From assembly GCA_015680685.1 (NCBI GenBank), contig MNCI01015910.1:94617-158616 (forward strand): DNA of 64,000 bases. Direction: 5' to 3'. Each line of letters begins with the position of its first letter. Position 1 is the first letter of the stretch. The DNA is from Gnetum montanum. Taxonomy: Eukaryota; Streptophyta; Gnetopsida; Gnetales; Gnetaceae. A program made the translations under genes and the position numbers. Shown in pieces: positions 1-10,862 of the stretch. The notes beneath the pieces were generated by a model. It searched no databases. It had not been told where the DNA came from and saw only the letters and a list, made by a program, of their open reading frames with translations.

Positions 1-1439
1 AGATGAGACACTTCATTCGATATACTTGTATAAATAATACCTAGGGCCATATCATTCTATTTTATTTTCCAATAATCATAAGTTAGAAATTAGAATTCAA
101 AAAAACATGTCATAATCTGCTTGCTTGTAAAATAATTTTCATCCTTTATGCCCAAGTCTTGTAGTTCCTCATCATAAGTTTCTGAGTATTTGTAATCACA
201 ATCTTATTAATTAATGATCTCAAGAGATTTTATTTTTATCATTCAATGCCATGTTGTACATGAAGTTGATCACATATTTATGCTTTCATTTTTATTTTTC
301 TATGCGGCCTCTTGTTCATTGCTTTATCTTTTACCTTTCCCTTGATCTAATATTGCATTAAACTTAATGTACTATTGTATAAAATAGTTTAAGAATGTAA
401 TGACATAAAGAACTTAACACTTTACTGTAAGTTTGTAATACAATAAGAAATTTGTAATTGGTAGTTCTTTCTAAAGAAATTCTTTTGAACAACTTACCTT
501 GGGCCTTTTGCTCATAATAGTTTTTTCCTTTTGGATAAATGTCATTCTTATGTTTGTACACTTCAATACTACTACTACTTAACTTACTTACAAACTTAGA
601 ACTAGTCAAACTTTTAACTTGATGAAGAGTTGCAACTCACCTAGACAATATAGTGTAATACAGTTTTTATGAATTCATAAGACCATTTAATTAGTCTATA
701 TGAAATATTTTGTTTCATAACACACAGACTTACAAATGACTTTCTTTTGTAACACACAAACTTAGAAATGAATTCTATGTACTACAAATTGATACCAAGA
801 GTAATAGATTAACTCATTGTACTTAAGAATAACTTACTTAACTTAATAGGACACTTTATAGATCAAGACAATGTATGAATTGCTATCTACCATGAAGGTA
901 ATGAAGCTTAAAAAATTCTATTCAAACATAGTATTTCATGCATAAGTAAAAATCAATGAAGGAGGAATACTCACTAAAGTAATTGAATAATTAGTGGAGG
1001 AAAATCAAAAGGTATAGGCTCTTATTTATTTAAATAGATATGACTTTGGTAGGATAAACTGAATTGCTTTCTTCAATGGAAGCCTTCCCACTTAATCTTG
1101 GAAAGCTTGCAACAACATTCTATTTGGTTGATTCTTATTCTTTAAAAATCTTCCAATTGCTTAGCTAATGAATTTTCAAGTAGAGAAAACATATTTGCTA
1201 ATCATAATATTTTGCATATTGGTTAGTTATTTTTTACCAAAAATGGGAATATTACTCTCTCTTGGCATTAATCTAAAAATAAATGGACATTTCAAATATA
1301 GGACCTTCCTATTTACAAGCATGTTGAAGACCTCTTCAACTTTGGGGCTATTCAAATACACATTAATACTCCTTGGCATGAAGAGTGGTTTTGTGCTTAT
1401 CAACCTCCTTTGTATTCTCTTTGAATGCCTAAAGCTAAA
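1..1439. other. Intergenic, AT-rich
   Basis: Short open frames only. I recognise no gene, RNA or repeat structure. Confidence 0.7.
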
Positions 1440-1710
1440 TCTTGGTTCCACTTAAATAATTTTTATTACTCCACTTTAAATATAAGGTGGGATATGCAAT
1501 TGGAGGATTGCCATTCTAAAGCTTTTTTTCACAGATTTTGGAGCTCAAAGGCTCAATTAAAGCATCAGTTGCATTTTTGGTTCTTAATTCATCAAGGTCT
1601 TACATTGGACACAAGCTTCACTTCTTAGGAGTTGAGTTTCTTGGATGTGTTATATGTCAAATAGATGATTCATTTAGTTATGTATTTTTGGGAATGCCCA
1701 TTTTGTAAAC
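1440..1710 (+). pseudogene. Decayed LINE zinc-finger-RVT fragment
   Basis: The plus strand reads FHRFWSSKAQLKHQLHFWFL then IHQGLTLDT. After a stop it continues with CVICQ and, in another frame, YFWECPFCKHF. The order WxSKxxxKxxxFxWLxxxxxL..T...C-x2-C...FWECPF resembles the zf-RVT region at the end of plant LINE polymerases. It is frameshifted with stops, so only a relic. Confidence 0.45.
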
Positions 1711-2329
1711 ATTTTTAGGATTAGTGTCATTTCTTTCAAATTTTTCATTAGAATTAATTTGTCACATTTTCTTAGTGCATTTTTAAAGATTACTACATTA
1801 TTTAGTGCTTTAATATGGCTTGGAAGATCTTGATTTTTTAAAGTATTTTCTTCACATGAAAATGCATATTAAATGTGTGGTACCAAGACATGAGATATGA
1901 TACTTTTGATTATGGTATGAATTGTTCTATTGTCATGTGGTGGGCTTCAAAAATATTATAAAGTTCTTTTGACAAGTGTAAATTGGTTGAGTTTCTAGGT
2001 TTTAGTAGCAATTATCTTAGGGGACATAATTTACTTTGTTGTTGTTTTTGTTATAAGTGACCTAGAGAGTCACCTTGTAACCCTTGGGCTTTGTTAAGGT
2101 TTATTATTTGTTAGATAAAAATTTGTTTAATACAATCATGTATGATCATATTTTTAATTAGTTGAGTAGGGTGTAGCTTAGTTGGTTTGCTTACATATGC
2201 TAGCCTAGAGACATTGTTCCATGAACTGTATGAATTTGATGTATGTTTACACATTTTTTAGCCTTTTTCATAGAAAACTAAGGGTAAAAGTCTCATGCTT
2301 TCAAAAATGGTTGAAATTATTGATGCAGG
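1711..2329. other. Intergenic, AT-rich
   Basis: Nothing supportable. A tRNA A-box-like word at about 2175 is discussed among the rejected items. Confidence 0.6.
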
Positions 2330-3056
2330 GATGCTACCTCAATAGATCACAATAGGACCCATTTCACAAACTTCCAAGAAAATCTAGCTTAGAAAACAAG
2401 GACAACATAATGAAATGGAGAAGATCTCCCTTATATTAAGAAAACTCTCAAAATACAGAGAAAATACTTTAAAGATGAAAAGCTGAGCTCAACTCACAAC
2501 TCTTCTAAGGATCTTAGAGGCCACACTTGTCCCCTCTTAATTCTTAATTGCTCATCATGGAGCCAAAGCTCAAAACAACACACTTATAAGAGATTCTCTC
2601 AACCTCTCTCAAGTGCTCTCCCTTGCCTCTCACTCAATTTCCATGCACAAGCTCTTTTTCCTCCTCTCTTATGAGCTTTCTCTCTTGCTCATGGTCAAGG
2701 TTCAGTACCAATAATGGTAGATTACATTATTATCTATGAATAATTAGGAGACAAGAAACCTAGAAACCTTTCCTTAACTCAAATTGAGGTTCTTCAAATG
2801 TTTTCCAAGTCTTCTCACCTTATCCCTAATTGTTTTCATCTTTTTCCATCTTATTTTTGTTGTTTTCCAAATTGGGATGGGTGTTTTTGGAAGTTCCCTT
2901 GACCATACAGGTCATCTTTGACTTTGGAAAGACATCTTTTATGTTAGCCTAGCTCTTAGGGAAGATGCCTTCTATTTTTGGGAAACATCTCCTTTGGCCC
3001 AAGACATCCCCTCACGTGACAAGACATCTTGCCCAAGATGTCTTTTTATTTGGGGG
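2330..3056. repeat. Repeat-like DNA rich in AGACATCT, left part
   Basis: The part from about 2880 to 3050 contains several AAGACATCT/AGATGTCT words in both orientations. The same word cluster resumes at 23073-23260, on the other side of the nested elements. The two parts look like one older sequence split by the C/B/A stack. Confidence 0.5.
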
Positions 3057-4978
3057 TGTTACATCATATCCAAATACATTAGGTATGGTCATACGATTAT
3101 AATTTATACATTACGTGTGTTGTCTCAGTGGGTTATTGAGAATGACTTAGCTTATTATAATTGCACTTTATATGTAATGATTATGATGTCTTAACATGCT
3201 TAACTAATGTGATTATGTACACTAGTCCTATGTGATGTGTTAGATAAGTGATGTTGCTAGCATGGATGTGGATTGGGGTAGAGCAACTATTTGCTATGTA
3301 TTTATGCTTTATGTGTGATTTTAGTATTTATGCAATTGAACTATAGTGTTATGTTGTATGATGCTTGGGTGTGATTTTGGCATGTGAATATGTAGAGTGT
3401 TTGATAAGGATCTCATATGTTCAAACAAATTTTGATTTGGAGTTCTAATACATTTGTTATGCACATGCAAAGTGAAGGGCATTAGTTAGGAAAATATATA
3501 TATATATAATAGACTCATGAAAATAAAAGGAAGAAAAGTAAAACGTAAAAAAAAAATCTTTTATAAGACACATGACATGCATTTTAGGAGAAAAAGAAAG
3601 GGTAATCTTGCATTGTATATGCATCGTATGTTATGCATGTAAAACCAAAAGCAAAAAAAAAAAAGCACCTTCATCTATTTTTTTGGTTTTTTTGCCATCG
3701 CCTATGCATTGTTTACAAAGAGGAATTGGATTTTGTTTTTTTCTAGTTTCATGGAAATAAAAACAAGAACTTGTGTTTATCCTTCTTTAGTTTTCTTTTC
3801 TCCTTTCTTTCTTTCAACACTTTTTCTAGATTTTGAGCTTCGTGGATGGATTTTTCTTTGCCATGAACCTGAATTTGGGATTACTACAGTCATATTTACG
3901 TGGGTGCGCAACTTGTTTGGAGTGAAATGGAGTTTTGCCAAAATTTTGAGGATTTTATGCTTATTTCAAACTTTCTACAACAACAATTTTAATTGGTGGG
4001 TTGTCTTTATCTTTTCCTTGTATTTTTGTGTTAAATTAGTGTATACAATCATGCGATGTGGGAATGTGGGAAAAATAGTTAAAATATTAGGTTTGAATAT
4101 GTTGTTTTGCATATTTCTCAAAATTTTACAATTTTGATTGCAAATTGTTTATTAATATATATATGATGTATGATATAATGTAGACTTGTGAAATATGATA
4201 TGTGATGTTGATGAGACTAGTATTGTTGCCTTGTACCCCACTATAATGATCAAAAACATTGATGGTTGGAATCACCGAGGGGTTAATGGATGCACAGCCT
4301 TAACCTTACCTCTTCACGAAGGCCTTGCTAGAAATAGAGGTAGAGCACCCTAAATGGTCTTGCTGATCAAATAGGGACTTTGTTGGTTGCAATCAGGGTA
4401 GTGGATACAACTAGGCTGTGGCATGGTTAGCCAAAATGCAAGTGCAAATAATGCGAAATGGTGCTAAGTGTCAAGGCGGTGCTTCACAATGCTAAGTGTA
4501 GTGTAGCCATAGAATGGGGGTGAGAGTAGCCAAGGGTTTCGATTGAAACAAGAGTGTCAACCCATGAAGACTTTTACCCAAGCATAGTACAGCATGATAG
4601 CACGTGAAACAGTGTAAAAACATGCAAGAAAAATGCAATAAAATGCTAGAAATGGGAGAGAGGAATAGAACACTACCCAAAATGGGAGCATAGTTAACTC
4701 CAAAAGGATCTTAGAAGGTACACGATGTACACCAAGCATAGTCACAGTCTCAATGGTGTCAAGCCATGAAGTCTAGTGCTCACCATGATGAACCATGCTT
4801 GTTGGGTTGGCCATTGTGATGTATCATGGGTTGTCATGTCCTGCAAGGCTGCGGTGGGGCTGTAGTGCATTGTAGAACATAACTCTACCTCTCTACCAGT
4901 GCATCTAGGTCTCGTTCACCCAAAGATGCTAAGTGTCAAATGCCAAATGCCAACTACTAAAAATGCTCACATCCAAGG

Positions 4979-5281
4979 AATGCCAATTGCTTGGGGATGC
5001 CAACCATTTGAGAATGCCAACCACCTGGGAATGCCAATTGTTTGAAAATGCCAACCACCTAAGAATGTCAACTGCCTAGGAATGCTAATCATTTGAGAAT
5101 TCCAACCACTTGGGAATATCAACCGTCTAGGAATGCCAACTGTTTGAGAATGCTAACTTCCTAGGAATGTCAACTACTTGGGAATGCCAACCATTTGGGA
5201 ATGCTAATCACCTAGGAATGTCAACCGTCTGGGAATGTCAACCATCTAGGAAAGTCAATCATCTAGGAATGCCAACCATTA
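4979..5281 (-). repeat. 17-bp minisatellite in element B 3' LTR
   Basis: Seventeen complete 17-bp units plus a partial one, with plus-strand consensus AATGCCAACCATCTAGG. Units ending TTTGAG and CCTGGG/CCTAGG partly alternate, giving a 34-bp higher-order period. The array begins about 20 bp downstream of the LTR TATA box, so it would lie in the transcribed leader part of the LTR. Confidence 0.93.
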
Positions 5282-5301
5282 AAACGTTGGGGGTCCAGGG
5301 G

Positions 5302-5309
5302 TATTTATA
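5302..5309 (-). promoter_or_regulatory. TATA box of element B 3' LTR
   Basis: The minus strand reads TATAAATA within CCTATAAATACCCC. The same octamer is at 22231-22238 in the other LTR, and TATAAATACCC also occurs in both LTRs of element A. Confidence 0.7.
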
Positions 5310-5617
5310 GGACTAGGATTAGCACAAAACATGGATCAAGTGCCACAAGGTAGTGCAGTAGGTGAGACTATGAGAAAAATTCAAAAAAATTTCTAACTTT
5401 GGAGGTGACTAAAAAGATTTGAAAATTTTCTAACTTTGGCTACTACGCTCGCCCTGTATTACGCATGAGATGCATAACTTAGAAGTTAGAAAAAAAAATT
5501 GTAAAACTAGTAGTTGGAGCTAACTACACTCAACACTCAAAAAAAATTGGGCAAAGTGCCACCATTTTGACACTTAGCCAAATTTGCAGTCGAGACCCAA
5601 AATTTTATGATGTTTCA

Positions 5618-5634
5618 ATAGCCCCTCTTTGCTG
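5618..5634 (-). other. Element B polypurine tract
   Basis: The minus strand reads CAGCAAAGAGGGGCTAT immediately before the 3' LTR start TGAAACA. The same AAAGAGGGGCTA stands at the equivalent place in element A. Confidence 0.8.
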
Positions 5635-6779
5635 ATGTCTAGAGGAGTGGCCCAAGAGATGTTGACAAAGAATTGCAAAACACCACAACAGACGTGGTAC
5701 TAACATTGCTCGTCAATACTAGATTGGGTGTTGCTCCACCATGTTCAAGAGTGCTGTGGATAAGGATGTGTTGGGGCAAAGTGTGTAGGCAATGTGCTAG
5801 GGACATGAAATGCAAGCAGAGGGAATAAAATGCAAATAGTGTATCATGATATAAGATGCAAAGTTAGCATGGATGATGATGACCATGGCATAAAGTGACT
5901 TGCCTTTAAAACATTGACCTCTCATCGAAGTGCTCAGGAGAGAGTCAAAATTGATCTAATGCTAGGCTAGTTGAAAAGCTGCAATGTTGTCAATTTGCTT
6001 AGGGATGTGCTTTTCCTCATTTTCCTTTCTTTTTTTTATTTTTTCATTTTTTGCTTTATTTATTTCTTTTTCTTTTCTTTTTGCTTTGCTATGAGGTGAA
6101 CCCTCATTGGGTTCAACTTACTGCTGAATGCTAGCTGCAAGGTGCAGGCCATCGAGTAGATGGGCTTTGCTTTGATGCAACTGCATTGTGTCTATAGGAT
6201 AGGTGTTTCCTCCCTGGGATGAGTTGCGTTACATCGGCTTGGGCCTTAACCAACCAATAGAGGCTCACCAAAAGATAAGTTGCATTACATCTGCGATGGG
6301 TTCTACAATTGATGTGAAGAGAATGCCATATGCATCATAGTGCGTATGCATTATAGGGATGTGCAATCGTGAGTATGTGAGGGATGAGAGGCTATTGAGA
6401 TGAAGGAGTGGATGTGCGTAGACTGTAATGGGATGAGGGGGATATGCACTCTTGAGTGGATTAACTAGTCCAATCATGCACATCAGAGCAATGTGGTGAC
6501 TTGTTGCTATGATGTGATGCATCTTTTCACAATTGCCTTTAGGGATTAAACACAACTCTGAGAAGACAAGAAGACCACACAACATGAAATGTAAATCAAA
6601 TGCTAGATGTGGAGATGCTGCAAGTGCTGGGTATGAAGATGTTGTAAATGCATCATATGCTACACTAGTTGCAAGTGCTTAAGAAGCTACTGAAAGTGCC
6701 AGGGAAATGATGCTACGAGTGCTCCAAAAGATCAAAAAAATGGTGGGAGGCGATGATGTTGTGAGTGTGCAAACCTAGT

Positions 6780-7540
6780 TCAAGATCCTAGTAGATCATG
6801 GAGTGCTAGTTTATAGTCCTAGCAAACTGTTGTGTGCCAGTTTAACATTGTAGCAGATGAGTTGTTGTGCTAGTTTAACGTCATGACCCAAGGACGATCT
6901 GTGGATGCCAATTTAACATTATAACCCAAGGACATTTTACACTAGTTTATAGTCATAGCAAACTATTACATCAATTTATAATCATAGTGGACTGTTGCAC
7001 CAATTTATAGTCATAGCAAACTATCTATGCTAGTTTTTTGCTTCATGGTAGATGAGTGCGTACCTTTCTTGTGTGAGGTGCAATGCTGCTTGTGTAGTAA
7101 TGTTGTGTGCCTGCAAGATCCTACAAAAATCAACTAGAAAAACAACATCAAGTGGCACCTATCGTAAACAAAGTTAAAATGCACAAATGAAAAGAAAGCA
7201 ATGCAAAGAGTGGTAGTTTTAGGCCATTTTGGGCTATCAAGTGTTGCTAGTTTTGGGCCATTTTGGGCCATCGCTATTTTAAGGCCATTTCAGGCCATCA
7301 TAAAGGGGTTGATGATTTAAGGTCATTTCAAGACATATGTTGCTAGTTTAAGGCCATGGCAGGCCATAGGTTGCTAGTTTAAAGCCATTCTGAGCTATGG
7401 GCTAGTTTAAGGCCCTTTGGGCCACAACAATAGCTTAAGACCATTTCAAGCCATGTGTGTTAGTTTAAGGCCATTTCAAGCCACAAAGATAGTTCAAGGT
7501 CATTTTGAGCCATCACTAGTTTAAGGCATTTTCAGGCCAT
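6780..7540 (-). repeat. 3' non-coding tandem repeats of element B
   Basis: Two blocks downstream (minus strand) of the protease. 6780-7050 repeats a unit around TAGTTTATAGTCATAGCAAACT. 7190-7540 repeats TAGTTTAAGGCCATTTCAGGC. Units are about 30-40 bp and diverged. The first block is related to the repeats at 14570-15060 in element A. Confidence 0.75.
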
Positions 7541-7878
7541 GTGTTTTTGTAGTTTTATGATTTTTTTTATTTTCATGTGTTTTTGATGTTTTTCAAATGT
7601 AATGCATAAGCTAAGTGGATGGATGCGTAAACAAAGTAGAAATGCATAAAAAAAGTGTAATGTGTAAACTAGGCAAGAAAGTGAAATGTAAATGCCTAAA
7701 TAAATGCAATGCAAGCAAAAACTAAAAATGCATGGCCCATGGAGGCAAGGGGTAAGCAGGTGCTTAACACATTTTTGGCCAAGGAAAAGTCTTAGTCATG
7801 TAGCTTCTTCCTAACCAGGCATGGATTAGGGGGCGTGCAAGGCTTAGGATCCTCTAGGAGGCTATTGGCTTCAACCAC

Positions 7879-8325
7879 TCATTTGAGTGTGTTAGCCTTA
7901 AGCATTGCATTGGTTTCCACAGGTGTACCACCAAGAAACTCCACCTCCAACACTTGCTCCATGTCTATGTTGTGGGTAGCTAGAGGGGAGATGTTATCAC
8001 CGTGGATGATAACTTGACCACCTTCATATGGAAGGTGGACTTCTTGGTGGATGGGGGAGGAGATGACCAGTAGTTGAGCTAGCCAAGGCCTACCCAGGAT
8101 CAGGTTGAAGCTTGACATCTCCTCTATGATAGTGAGATCTATGCTAGTGGGGAATTGCTCTCCTACCACAAAGGCTAAGTTGATTATACCCCTAATAATT
8201 ATGCATGATCCATTGAAGGATTTTAGACACATATTTTTTCTTGGCCTAATTTCGTCTACTAGGCCTAGCTTGTCAATGATGGAGTACAGGACTATGTTTG
8301 TTGTTGCACCATCATCAACATGCAC
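7879..8325 (-). pseudogene. Element B protease (retropepsin-like) region
   Basis: A 148-codon open stretch on the minus strand. It starts HVDDGATTNIVLY, the retropepsin active-site region with DDG where D(S/T)G is usual. It continues with FNLILGRPWLAQ, the second conserved protease element. It closely parallels element A at about 13650-14096. The frame ends at a TGA that is also present in A. Upstream coding sequence continues beyond element A at 17934 and higher. Confidence 0.8.
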
Positions 8326-8689
8326 TCTACTAATGGTACACTACCCAACATGTATGCTAATGGAAAATGGAGCTATAGTGACCTCCCCTCATTTGGGGTT
8401 GACCTTGACTGCATCGTCACTAAAATACCACTAATTTTGGCCTAACACTTCGAAACAACTCAAGTCCTTTTGAGCATTCGGGAAGCAAAATTTGACTTAA
8501 GGCATGGAACTCACGCTGTCAAGCTAGCTTTCCCTCAATGTGAGCAACTCCAATAGCTTCAAGATCAAGTCAAAAATGGTCCAAATCTGAGGGTGTAGGC
8601 CATCCTCAAGGGCCACTAATGTCCACTCCAAGTTTCAACATTCGTGAATTCAAATTTCGAGACAAATTGTTCACATTTTCACACTCACA

Positions 8690-9140
8690 CTGTCACTCAC
8701 GCTGAGGTCACGCTGGCAGCGTGAGTATAGCGTGAGCAACTTTCAGAGCCCAAAACTGAGTCAAAATGATCTGATTTCCAAGGTGCAAGTCATCCTCAAG
8801 GTTTATTGTTGAAAACTTCATATCTCAGCCTCCACAATTCTAGATTTCAGGTCCAAAAATTGCAAGTTTTTGTACCTCACGCTGTGGTCATGCTGCACTC
8901 ATGTTAGTAGCGTGAGTCCAGCGTGAGTTACCAAAAGTGATGTAAAACAAGTCACATCAGGCTTAATTTTTGACTTGCAGATCATTCCTAAGGTCAACCA
9001 CACAGTCATACAGTAGTTGCACTCAAGAACCAGGCTTCAAAAATCAAAATTTGGTGGAAAATACGTCATTCTAGCTCACTCACGCTGAGGTCACACTGGC
9101 AGTGTGAGTGCAGCATGAATGTAGCGTGAGCATGCTGAAG
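8690..9140 (+). repeat. CACGCT/AGCGTG clusters in element A 5' LTR
   Basis: Three clusters (about 8690-8735, 8876-8930 and 9075-9135) have TCACGCTG and its complement CAGCGTGA in both orientations a few bases apart. This allows local hairpins. The same clusters recur in the 3' LTR (about 16500-16560, 16695-16750, 16895-16965). Confidence 0.8.
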
Positions 9141-9549
9141 ACACGCCAAGACAAAATTAGCTCATGCTGAAAGCTCTAGTAAAATAGGGATGCCTCATAT
9201 AGCCATAAAACCACTCAGATCAACATCCTGCAGTAGTCAATTCAAAGACCGAGAAGTTTCAAGCGAGCTAGAGTCAATCCCTCTTGATTTTCATTGTAAA
9301 TTTTCACCATTTGTGAGCTTGTCAAGCTCTTACGCTCCAAATTGTATCTACTTCCATGGGCGTAAGCTAGCTTGAGTAAGCCAACACATGCTGTAAGATA
9401 CAATGCACTTGGTCAAAAATGTAGCTTGCCCACACACGTCCAACTCACACATAGCTGTCCATCAGACACGTCTCACTTGATCCATTTTTCTCTCATCTCT
9501 CAGCCGTTGATTCCATCCATGAGTTTCGCACCCAAGCCCAGCCAAACCC

Positions 9550-9557
9550 TATAAATA
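9550..9557 (+). promoter_or_regulatory. TATA box of element A 5' LTR
   Basis: TATAAATA within ACCCTATAAATACCCTG. It is unchanged in the 3' LTR (17380-17387). Transcription would start some 25-35 bases downstream, giving a U3 of about 1.15 kb. Confidence 0.75.
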
Positions 9558-10104
9558 CCCTGTCAATTCACATAAACAAGGTTGGCAATTTTGAAGGTTG
9601 ACGGCTTAGGAAACTTAGACCAGCAATCCTTGGGCACTTGGGCACACTTGACTCCTAGCATCTAAGCACTTCTAAAACACATCACCCCGAGGCTTGGCGC
9701 TTAACTTGCCATCCACACATGCAACTACACTTTGACCGGTGCACATCCTTTATAAGCAATACAATACAGTTCATTTTTCCAGCCATTATATTGTTTACTC
9801 TATTTTACATTCAGCTTACATTTTGTTTGTGGTACTATTTCTGTATACACTCTATTTGCATTTCGTACATTATTGTTTACATTTCGTACATCATTAGTTA
9901 CAATAACCCTAGTGCAAGCCATAGTTTAGACTCAAGGAAGTCCTTGGTTGATTTGCATGCAGACCATCCAAGGCACTCTGCATTCATTTCCTTTTCCAGC
10001 TTGCCCTCAGGTGAAGGCAAGGTCAGTTTTGTCTGCCTGATGATCTTTCAGTGTTTATTTTCCCTTCCAGCCTTACACCGATAATTTAGGCCAGTACAGT
10101 AAAT

Positions 10105-10121
10105 TGGCACTAGAAGGAGGG
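10105..10121 (+). other. Element A primer-binding site
   Basis: TGGCACTAGAAGGAGGG, six bases after the 5' LTR end. It is identical over 17 bases to that of element B. It begins with TGG, the complement of a tRNA CCA end. Confidence 0.82.
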
Positions 10122-10252
10122 TCAGACTTGTTTATTGTCCATCAAAACGTTGATCACGCTACCTGTTCAAATGCTACACAGATGAAGTGTTGAGACTAAA
10201 GCCCAACTTTTCCAGCTAGCTTACATACGCTAGCTTGACTTACACATCCTAT

Positions 10253-10475
10253 CCCCAGATATCTCACACTGCAAGTACTCACACTGCAGCTACTCACACT
10301 ACAAGTAGTCATGCTGCAGCTATTCACGTTGTTAGTCACGCTGCAGCTATTCACGCTGTTAGTCACGCTGTAGTTAACTCATGCTGCAACTACTCATGTT
10401 GTTAGTCACACTGAAGTTAACTCACATTGCAACTACTCACGTTATTAGTTCACGTTGCTAGTTGCTCACGCTCAA
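10253..10475 (+). repeat. Leader tandem repeat of element A
   Basis: About 15-16-bp units of the type TCACGCTGCAGCTAT / TCACGCTGTTAG, alternating to give a period of about 30 bp. It lies between the primer-binding site and gag. The core TCACGCTG is shared with the LTR clusters. Confidence 0.82.
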
Positions 10476-10862
10476 CTTGTCCAGCCTAGTTTACTTGCAC
10501 TCACTATGGAATCCTCCCAAATTATCCCAGTGACACTATTGATCTTTGACTTTGGGGCTAAAACCTCGAACCCTATGACTACTACGGAACCCATAACTGT
10601 TATTGAATAGATAAACCCCCAAGGCCCTATGCACTAGTCACTTAGGCTATAGCGCAAAGACCCTACTTATTTAACTCTCACACCCGAACAGTATAACTTC
10701 ATCTGTGTCAAAATCCAAGCCAACTTGCCTATCGATTGTGTATAGGGGGAAGCGAAGCGAGACTATGAACTTATTTATAAAGGAGGTCATGAGTTTATCC
10801 CCTCAGCATTTGATATAATCCCTCTTTCTGAACAACATCATACACTCATATCCTAGCTTCTC

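Larger units (their letters stand above)
4242..5617 (-). repeat. Element B 3' LTR
   Basis: 1376 bp. In minus-strand orientation it starts TGAAACATCATAAAATTTTG. Its end reads TCATTATA, where the other LTR has TCATTGCA. It contains the TATA box at 5302-5309 (minus) and 17 full 17-bp tandem units. The boundary is fixed by the adjacent polypurine tract on one side and the CCCAC target duplication on the other. Confidence 0.93.
8421..10098 (+). repeat. Element A 5' LTR
   Basis: 1678 bp, matching 16242-17928. Its first bases are TAAAATACC where the other copy has TGAAACATC, so the canonical TG is mutated. It ends CCAGTACA. In the sample 9241-9300 against 17061-17120 I count three differences in 60 bases. 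In 9481-9540 against 17311-17370 I count six. All are transitions. Confidence 0.94.

Noticed and set aside
2165-2230. tRNA-derived SINE candidate (TAGCTTAGTTGG resembles a polymerase III A box).
   Set aside because: No B box at proper spacing, no tail and no target duplication.
3709-4137. 142-codon open frame rich in Phe, Leu and Ile.
   Set aside because: Low-complexity hydrophobic reading of T-rich DNA inside a repeat, with no motif.
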